Made by a program: the position numbers and the translations under genes
Assembly: GCF_000967915.1 (NCBI RefSeq)
Contig: NC_022549.1
Coordinates: 434,001 to 498,000 of the forward strand
Length of the DNA stretch: 64,000 nucleotides
Direction: 5' to 3'
Source: Paracholeplasma brassicae
Lineage (GTDB): Bacteria > Bacillota_I > Bacilli_A > Acholeplasmatales > UBA5453
Notes under the pieces: generated by a model
Seen by the model: only the letters and a program-made list of their open reading frames with translations
Databases searched by the model: none
What the model was told of the DNA's origin: nothing
In this document: positions 15,709 through 22,418 of the stretch, in pieces
Numbering within the stretch: the first letter of the stretch is position 1
Layout: each line of letters starts with the position of its first letter

Positions 15709-17523
15709 ATGAAAAAATTAGTGATTATTTGTTTGTTATTATTTTTAGTACCAATTCAAATTTATGCACAGGGGTTAGGCTATCAAATCACTGACGAAAC
15801 CATTTATCAAAACGATGGACTGATAGCGAAAAACATAAAAGCTATTGTAACGAATGACTCGAACATTGAATCTGTTCAAAACATATCGATTCTGACAAAC
15901 GACGGTCGTTTACAAACGACAACATGGAGTTATCTTGATCCAAGTGGCAACCTTATCAATCAAGACGTACTAACCATTGCCAAAGACTTTGAACTTAAAC
16001 ATCCGGGATATGAAGTGATTGCTGCAATCAACGGTGACTATTTTACAACCAATCAATCCATCAATTCAAACGTCATTTTTGGATCAAGAATTATGAATCC
16101 AGTGAATCATGACAAATATTTTTCGATTGAGTTAAACCCGGCTGGGCGTTTTATCCAAGCCCATAAACAAGTAAATCTAGAAACGTATTATGCATTTTTT
16201 TATGATAAAGACTCAAATGCACTTAGGTATGTCACACCAATTCTGCCTATCAATCAGCGTATATCAGATGTAAATCAAACGGCGGTTTATTATAACTATA
16301 GTTCGATAAATAACACAACGACAAAGCACTATAGTTTTGATTTCTTTTCTAAAAACGTCAGTGGGTCCCATCTGTCATTTTCACTTATTAACGGCGAATA
16401 TAGAAATGATACAATTCAGACGACAACACAAAAAGCGAGTATTTCATCATCGAATGAGGTCGTTAACGAACTGCTTGATTTGGGTGTCAACGTGAAGGTT
16501 CAAAAATCCATTAAAGGGTTTTCTGAGGGCAATGCCATGGTGGGTGTTGACTCGATGATTATTGAAGATGCGATTGTTCGTTCATTTGATGTGATGGGGG
16601 GACAAAGTGTTTCAAATAACACCGCAAGACACCCAAGAACAGGTATCGGGTTTAATGAAAACAACGAACCAATGTTTTTTACAGTTGACGGAAGACAAAC
16701 CGGTTTTTCTCAAGGCGTTAATTTAAGAGAGTTTGCACAAATAATGAAAGAAAATGGGGTAATTAAGGGATTTAATTTGGATGGTGGAGGTTCAACCCAA
16801 GCGGTAATCAAGCGGAATGGGGCGCTTGAAATCTTCAACTCGCCATCTGAAAAATCAGGAACAACTTATAGACGAGTAGCTAACGCTTTGCTTTTTATCA
16901 AACCAATCGAACAAAACGTTATCAATCATTCTTACAACAACGAGATGCTTACGCTTGTACTGCCATCATTAAATTATGATGTTTATGTCAACAACATCAA
17001 ACAAGATCTGACAAGTCATATTAAAAATATCACAATTGATCAAACGATGACGACTGCTGTTAGTGTGGTTAATCAACTTAGTAATCAAGTGGCTTTTCAA
17101 ACCGTATTTTATCAATCGATGGAAAAACAACCAGTTTTACCAACGTTCGAAATAGAAGGGGTAGTTACCGACCCCAAGTTTACAATCAACGTTTCTTTTG
17201 TTGATCCGGACCAATTGATTGACCGGATGTACATCATCAATGAAATGACTGAAGAAAGACAGGTCGCATTAGTTAAATACATGGGGCTAAGAAGTGCAAC
17301 ATTTAATGAGCTTGTTGAAGGTGTAAATACATTTACGATTTATTACGAATTAAAAAATGGAACGAAAGACACCTTAAGTTATACCTACGATAAGAAGGTC
17401 GACATAGAAGTGCCATCAGAGAATCAAGAAAATAGCGACAGTGCATGGTTTATCATTATACCAGCAGTAGGTTTAATAGCGATAACCTTTGGCATTGTTA
17501 CAGTAAAAGGGAGAAAAAAATGA
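15709..17523 (+). CDS. Secreted, membrane-anchored phosphodiester glycosidase (NAGPA domain)
   Basis: A 604-residue exported protein. The signal peptide (KKLVIICLLLFLVPIQIYAQ) spans about residues 2-21. The NAGPA/DUF2233 domain runs from about 40 to 400, with AAINGDYFTT near 105, NTARHPRTGIGF near 305, VDGRQTGFSQGVNLREFA near 325 and NLDGGGSTQAV near 355. A beta-rich linker and a C-terminal helix (FIIIPAVGLIAITFGIV) followed by GRKK anchor it facing outward. Human NAGPA uncovers GlcNAc-1-phosphodiesters; bacterial relatives cut phosphodiester-linked amino sugars. That suggests attack on phospho-linked glycans outside the cell. It lies 2 bp after protein A and overlaps the GH20 gene by ATGA. 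Confidence 0.85.
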   Translation: MKKLVIICLLLFLVPIQIYAQGLGYQITDETIYQNDGLIAKNIKAIVTNDSNIESVQNISILTNDGRLQTTTWSYLDPSGNLINQDVLTIAKDFELKHPGYEVIAAINGDYFTTNQSINSNVIFGSRIMNPVNHDKYFSIELNPAGRFIQAHKQVNLETYYAFFYDKDSNALRYVTPILPINQRISDVNQTAVYYNYSSINNTTTKHYSFDFFSKNVSGSHLSFSLINGEYRNDTIQTTTQKASISSSNEVVNELLDLGVNVKVQKSIKGFSEGNAMVGVDSMIIEDAIVRSFDVMGGQSVSNNTARHPRTGIGFNENNEPMFFTVDGRQTGFSQGVNLREFAQIMKENGVIKGFNLDGGGSTQAVIKRNGALEIFNSPSEKSGTTYRRVANALLFIKPIEQNVINHSYNNEMLTLVLPSLNYDVYVNNIKQDLTSHIKNITIDQTMTTAVSVVNQLSNQVAFQTVFYQSMEKQPVLPTFEIEGVVTDPKFTINVSFVDPDQLIDRMYIINEMTEERQVALVKYMGLRSATFNELVEGVNTFTIYYELKNGTKDTLSYTYDKKVDIEVPSENQENSDSAWFIIIPAVGLIAITFGIVTVKGRKK

Positions 17524-19223
17524 GTCTAAATCAACTACTTAGCGAACTGAATATTAAACACAACATGACAGCGTTTGTTTTAAGTGAAAGAACCTATCAT
17601 GATCAAACAACACTATACTATAAGAATATTCCAAGCGCACTATTATATTTGAATCATTTGTCTATGTTTCAAACGCCTTTACAGGATGACAAGCTAAAAG
17701 TCAAAGGGACAATGATCGACTTATCTAGAAATGCTGTGTTTAGAGTCGATTATTTTAAAGCAGTCATTAAAAAACAGGCACTTTTAGGCTATAATGAAAT
17801 TTGGTTGTACTTAGAGGATATCTATGAACTCAAGAACTACCCAAAGTTCGGGTATCTAAGAGGTAAGTACAGCAAAGAAGAATTAATTGAACTAGTGACT
17901 TACGCAGCACATTTTGGTGTTCGTCTCGTGCCATGCATTCAAACACTTGGTCACATGAGTCAATTCCTAAGATGGCCATCCTCAGAAGCATATAAAGATC
18001 AAAGAGATGTTTTATTAATTTCTGATCAAACATATCAATTAATAGACGAGATGCTTTTATTTTGTAAAGAAGTGTTTCAAACAAACAAAATTCACGTGGG
18101 ACTAGATGAAACATTTGGATTTTCATTTGGTACACATTATAAATTACACGGGTATCAAAGTCCTGAATCACTTTTTTTGAATCATGTTAGTGTGGTTTAT
18201 GAAAAGGCAAAAGCAGTTGGATTTGATGAGATTTGTATGTGGTCTGATATGTTTTTTAGACATCGCTCTAAAACCAATTACTATTACGATTATTCGATTT
18301 CATTCGAAGAGGATTTCATTAATCAATTACCAAAAGAGATGACATTAGTCTACTGGGATTATTACAACAAAAATTATGAAGTCTATGATCAAATGATCAA
18401 AAAACATAAAGAAATGAACAGAAAAGTCATTATGGCCTCAGGTACATGGATTTGGACGAGATTGACCTACGATCAAAAGAAAACCTTAGAAACGGCAAGT
18501 CACGCAATAAGAGCTTGTATAAATAATCAATTAGATGAAATCATTTTGACACAATGGAATGACGATGGAGCATATGCTGTTTATGATAGTAGCTTTCTAG
18601 GCTTAAGTGACATCAATAAATTACTGTCTAACAGTAAGTTTAATGAAACCTATCTTGATAAGAATCACATTCTAAACACGAAAGCACAAACGATGTTATC
18701 ATTGGTTTCGCATCAAGGCTTTGACCCAGTGATGCTCTTATGGGATGATGTGCTTCTAGGTATCTATTTAAATGACCTTGTTGGCTATGATTTCAACAAA
18801 ATTCAGTCACTCATTAGCACATTTCGCGCGTATCAATTAAAAGCAAGTAGTGATATCAACTCGTATTATCAATCACTTTTTCTCGTACTGTTAAAGAAGT
18901 TAGAGTTAAGAGAGGCATTGTTAAGGGGTTATTTTAAGGACCATCATTTCTTTGGCATTGAAACGATAGCGACTGATTTGAAAAGACAATTAATGGCATT
19001 CTTAGAAGGATTTGAACGTATGTGGAAACAAACGTATAAAGTGTTTGGTCTTGAAGTGATTCAATCAAGGCTATATTCTCAGTTAAGAAGGGTCGATGAA
19101 CTTATAACGGTAACAACCCAGTTTAAAAAAGGGGATTCAATACCTTACTTAGATGAGAATCTATCAAAAGAACCATATTTGTCCGTCAAATACGCTGATA
19201 TTGCGTTTTCGAGCAAACCGTAA
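17520..19223 (+). CDS. GH20 family beta-N-acetylhexosaminidase (paralogue 2)
   Basis: A 567-residue GH20-type enzyme paralogous to the one at 9147-10874. The catalytic pair is D196-E197 in KIHVGLDETFGFSFG; other shared motifs are GTMIDLSRNAVFRVDYF, CIQTLGHMSQFLRW, WSDMFFR, ASGTWIWTRLTYDQKK and LTQWNDDGAYA. No signal peptide, so it should be intracellular. ATG 17520 is chosen: it overlaps the previous stop as ATGA and has AAAAGGGAG upstream; a start at 17445 would add 25 residues from inside the previous gene's membrane anchor. It ends the operon. Substrate may differ from paralogue 1, since each sits with different partners. Confidence 0.85.
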   Translation: MSLNQLLSELNIKHNMTAFVLSERTYHDQTTLYYKNIPSALLYLNHLSMFQTPLQDDKLKVKGTMIDLSRNAVFRVDYFKAVIKKQALLGYNEIWLYLEDIYELKNYPKFGYLRGKYSKEELIELVTYAAHFGVRLVPCIQTLGHMSQFLRWPSSEAYKDQRDVLLISDQTYQLIDEMLLFCKEVFQTNKIHVGLDETFGFSFGTHYKLHGYQSPESLFLNHVSVVYEKAKAVGFDEICMWSDMFFRHRSKTNYYYDYSISFEEDFINQLPKEMTLVYWDYYNKNYEVYDQMIKKHKEMNRKVIMASGTWIWTRLTYDQKKTLETASHAIRACINNQLDEIILTQWNDDGAYAVYDSSFLGLSDINKLLSNSKFNETYLDKNHILNTKAQTMLSLVSHQGFDPVMLLWDDVLLGIYLNDLVGYDFNKIQSLISTFRAYQLKASSDINSYYQSLFLVLLKKLELREALLRGYFKDHHFFGIETIATDLKRQLMAFLEGFERMWKQTYKVFGLEVIQSRLYSQLRRVDELITVTTQFKKGDSIPYLDENLSKEPYLSVKYADIAFSSKP

Positions 19224-19236
19224 TTATAGAAAAAAT

Positions 19237-19251
19237 AAAAAACGCTTTCAA
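19237..19251 (-). promoter_or_regulatory. Possible cre-like site
   Basis: The minus strand reads TTGAAAGCGTTTTTT, matching 14 of 15 positions of the Gram-positive CcpA cre consensus WTGNAANCGNWNNCW. It lies 8 bp upstream of the -35 of the lipoprotein promoter. Whether this organism has CcpA is not known from the window. Confidence 0.3.
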
Positions 19252-19258
19252 AAAACAC

Positions 19259-19307
19259 TTGACTATACAATTAAGTCTCGTTATAATGATGGTAGATGTA
19301 TATACAA
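19259..19307 (+). promoter_or_regulatory. Promoter with two GntR-type operators for the surface lipoprotein
   Basis: TTGACT (19259-19264), 17 bp, TATAAT (19282-19287): a near-consensus promoter. TTGACTATACAA (19259-19270) covers the -35, and the same 12-mer recurs at 22385. A second palindromic site, ATGTATATACAA (19296-19307), lies just after the start region, so two dimers could block initiation. Confidence 0.75.
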
Positions 19308-19364
19308 TTAACACAAAGGAAGAAAAAAGAATGAAACGATTAAGCAATTAAAAAAAGTTTCTTA

Positions 19365-21596
19365 ATGGTTGCTTTAGTCGCACTGTTTGCATTTGGCTTA
19401 GCCGCATGTAATGGCAAATCAGACAAAGACAAAGTAAAAGAAGCAATCGAAACACTTGAAGTGGGTTTCCAATCAGGTGATACAAGAGATTCTGTTACTA
19501 AAGACCTAACGTTAGATCAAAAAGTTGGTGACGTAACGGTAACTTGGACCTCAAGTGACCAAGCGATTTCAGCTACTGGTAAGGTCTCAAGACCAAACCA
19601 AAACAAAGAAGTAACGCTAACAGCGACACTTACTTTAGGTAGCGAAACCGATACAAAGACATTTGTTGTCACAGTGATTAAGGCAGAAGACAAAGTTGCA
19701 CCTGCGTTTATGGGCGCAATTGGTGGTATGTTACCAACCTTAACTCACTTACAAACAAGAGAAGTTGATTTACTTGATGGCGTACAAGCTAGAGACAACG
19801 TTGATAACTATGATGTTACAATCACAGTTGATGTAAAAGACTACAATAAAGATGTTGCTGGTACTTACACAATCACTTATCAAGCTGAAGATAAATCAGG
19901 CAATAAAACCTCAATCGATCGTGATGTCGTTGTTGAAGAAGCACTTGATGTGACGCTTGATGCCGCTGTCATTGGTGATGATTGGGTCGAATACGTCTAT
20001 AATGACGATGCCGCATTTGAAAATGCAGGAACATATGGCGCACGCTTTAGACAAGTAGACAAATTATTCGTCATGTCAAAAGAATTCTTTAGTGCACAAG
20101 TACTTGAACATGGTAGTGAATACCCTACAAACGGTAACTTACCATTATTACCATACGGGTCACTTATTGTTACAGACAAAGATCATAACATCGTACACGC
20201 AAGATTCCAAACAGGTGTTTTCCTACAAATGGACGTCGTTGATGGACAAACTGTGACTTCACATACTGATGTTGTTTGGAACACAGGTGGTGGCGGAAGC
20301 TTATTTACTGGTATTGAAGAAGTCATTCCTGAGGGTGGTTATATTATGTTTATTGCCCCAGCGGATCCTCAAAAGGCACGTATTTTCTTAGTATCTAACC
20401 TTTTCTACACGGGTTATACTGGTGGTGCAGTAACTAAGGACGCTCAAGATATTTTTGAGTTAACTGAAATTGAATTACAATTAATCGAAGACTATCGTGT
20501 GTTAATTGCATTACCAGATCCAATTGCAACACCAGAAATCGAATTAAATAGACACACGTTATCATGGCAAGCAGTACCAAATGCAATCAACTATCAATTA
20601 TTTGTTGACGGTGTTTTACACGGTGAACCAATCACAGGCACTTCAGTGGATTTATCATCGTTAGAACTTGAAATTTCTACGAATGATGGTTATTCAATCA
20701 CAGTCGTAGCCAATACAAAAGATCAATTCCAATGGAGTTCATCTCTTGAATCAAATTCAATTGTCTACAAGAAAATTGAAATTCAAACACTTGAAGCACC
20801 AGTGGTAACAATTAGCACTGAGAATGCTAATGTGTTAACTTGGGAAGCAGTCGAAGGGACAGCTACATACGAAGTGTACTTAAAACTAGGTACTTACACT
20901 AAATTAGTAGGAACCACCACAGAAACATCATTTGATGTATCAAGCTTTACCGCCTATAATGGTGTGAATGGTTATGTCGTTAAAGGCATTGGTCAAGCAA
21001 CACATACCGATTCACTAAATTCGAACTTAGTGACTGTTGACCAAACAGTAGTGACCGAAATGATGATTGGTGGTATGAAGACAGACGTGGTTGTTATGAC
21101 GGCAGAAGATTACTTCAACCGTAGAAATCTAACGGACGCTTCAAAACTTGGTGACTATTTATTCTTAGTAACAAATCTAGAAACGGTGACTTCATGGTCA
21201 GGTATATATAACGAAGCGTTTGGTACGGTCGTTGTGTTAAACAGTGACTTACAAGCAACGGTTGTTAGAAATATCTTAGCAAAACAAACGTATACCAAAG
21301 AACAAGGTTGGTTTGATGATGCGGTTTATGCGAATAACGGTGCACAAACGGTCGGTTTTGGTTCATACGTTAAAGCTGGCGACATGCTTCTAATTGGTAA
21401 AAATGCGATAAACGTAACTTATGACAATCAAGGTGTTGTAGGTACCGTTGCAGCAAGAGACTTTGTTGCGTATCATTTTGTTAATGCATGGGATACTTTC
21501 CCAGCGGCAACCTCAGGTGTTCAAGGTTGGAGAGCAGGTATTGCAAACTTTAAAGACGCATCAACAACCGTTGTATCGTTTGTTGAAGTAGAATAA
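19365..21596 (+). CDS. Multi-domain surface lipoprotein; 5' end disrupted by an apparent frameshift
   Basis: A 743-residue lipoprotein: hydrophobic MVALVALFAFGLAAC with the lipid-attached Cys at 15. Then come an atrophied bacterial Ig-like domain (about 20-110), a DUF5011/HYR-like domain (112-190), an unknown domain (195-375), two FN3-like domains (about 380-555), and a second copy of the unknown domain (558-743, with matches such as VVMTAEDYF versus FVMSKEFFS). ATG 19365 has no ribosome site. ATG 19331 has AAAGGAAG upstream but its frame stops after six codons; removing one T at 19348-19349 would join it to give a normal signal peptide (MKRLSNKKSFLMVALVALFA). So there is a frameshift, a sequence error, or a switch. 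It probably binds or displays glycan; function unknown. Confidence 0.75.
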   Translation: MVALVALFAFGLAACNGKSDKDKVKEAIETLEVGFQSGDTRDSVTKDLTLDQKVGDVTVTWTSSDQAISATGKVSRPNQNKEVTLTATLTLGSETDTKTFVVTVIKAEDKVAPAFMGAIGGMLPTLTHLQTREVDLLDGVQARDNVDNYDVTITVDVKDYNKDVAGTYTITYQAEDKSGNKTSIDRDVVVEEALDVTLDAAVIGDDWVEYVYNDDAAFENAGTYGARFRQVDKLFVMSKEFFSAQVLEHGSEYPTNGNLPLLPYGSLIVTDKDHNIVHARFQTGVFLQMDVVDGQTVTSHTDVVWNTGGGGSLFTGIEEVIPEGGYIMFIAPADPQKARIFLVSNLFYTGYTGGAVTKDAQDIFELTEIELQLIEDYRVLIALPDPIATPEIELNRHTLSWQAVPNAINYQLFVDGVLHGEPITGTSVDLSSLELEISTNDGYSITVVANTKDQFQWSSSLESNSIVYKKIEIQTLEAPVVTISTENANVLTWEAVEGTATYEVYLKLGTYTKLVGTTTETSFDVSSFTAYNGVNGYVVKGIGQATHTDSLNSNLVTVDQTVVTEMMIGGMKTDVVVMTAEDYFNRRNLTDASKLGDYLFLVTNLETVTSWSGIYNEAFGTVVVLNSDLQATVVRNILAKQTYTKEQGWFDDAVYANNGAQTVGFGSYVKAGDMLLIGKNAINVTYDNQGVVGTVAARDFVAYHFVNAWDTFPAATSGVQGWRAGIANFKDASTTVVSFVEVE

Positions 21597-21613
21597 TTTA
21601 TTAATTATACGTC

Positions 21614-21655
21614 GAACAAGCAGCTTTTTTGAGTTGCTTGTTCTTACGTTTTTAA
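21614..21655 (+). terminator. Hairpin after the surface lipoprotein gene
   Basis: Perfect 9-bp stem GAACAAGCA / TGCTTGTTC with a 12-base loop, followed by a moderately T-rich stretch. It probably separates the lipoprotein from the YesL remnant; readthrough is likely partial. Confidence 0.6.
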
Positions 21656-21669
21656 CAAAGGGGAATCGT

Positions 21670-22340
21670 ATGTCATTTTTTGATCGCTATATCAACTCAA
21701 AGCTTTATCATTACACAGATATTTTCTTTAAAATGATTTTACTTAATGTGTTAATGATTACAACAACCATACTAGGACTTGTCGTCTTTGGATTACCATT
21801 ATCGCTTCTAGTAGGGTCAATTTCGTTAAGGGTTATTTTAAAGAAAACGTCCGTTAATGTGTTTGAAGTGTACTTTAAAACGTTAAAAAGGGTGGTTAAA
21901 AAACCATTAAACCAGTCGTTGTATTTTCATTTATTTTGATGATACTAGGGTTTAATTCGGTCTATTTTTACTTTGGTTTAGAGCCGTTTGATTGGTTTTA
22001 TTTCATTAGTTTTTCATTGATGGTGTTCTTGTTTGTGTTCTCATTAGTGAGCTACATCCATGGACTATTCGTATCTGTGTTATACGATTTAAATGTCAAG
22101 TCACTTCTAAAACACAGCTATTTATTGACGATTGGGTTTATTGTTCGTAGCTTATTGTTACTTCTTATTGGGTTTGTCTATACCTATACACTGATTTTAA
22201 TTCCGATTCTAGGGATAATCATTGGATTGAGTGGGTTTAGTTTACTTATACTAGTGACTTTAGTAAGCGGTTATAAACGGATTCAACCACTTGATGAAGC
22301 ACTTGATGAAGAGGTAAAAAAAATCTTGGAAAGTGCTTGA
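21670..22340 (+). pseudogene. YesL-family (DUF624) membrane protein, frameshifted
   Basis: Two adjacent reading frames together make one YesL-like protein of about 223 residues. The first part (21670-21939, starting MSFFDRYINSKLYHYTDIFF after an AAAGGGG ribosome site) runs off frame after LKRVVKK; the second continues from about 21900 to 22340 with four hydrophobic helices. Frame changes at a run of six A (21898-21903). Seven A would restore the sequence RVVKKTIKPVVVFSFILMIL. So one base is missing, by mutation, slippage or sequencing error. It is related to the intact gene at 1260-1901 and, like it, sits next to ABC importer genes. Confidence 0.75.
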
Positions 22341-22343
22341 TAA

Positions 22344-22396
22344 ACTTGACTAGTCAAGTGATTTCGTGATATACTATTTTTGAATTGACTATACAA
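22344..22396 (+). promoter_or_regulatory. Promoter of the 17-gene glycan operon with two GntR-type operators
   Basis: The 16-bp perfect palindrome ACTTGACTAGTCAAGT (22344-22359) overlaps the -35 TTGACT (22346-22351). The -10 TATACT (22370-22375) follows after 18 bp. A second site, TTGACTATACAA (22385-22396), lies at the start of the leader, identical to the 12-mer at 19259. Two operators flanking the promoter indicate tight repression by the local GntR regulator. Confidence 0.78.
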
Positions 22397-22418
22397 CTTA
22401 AAATGAATGAGGTGTCTT

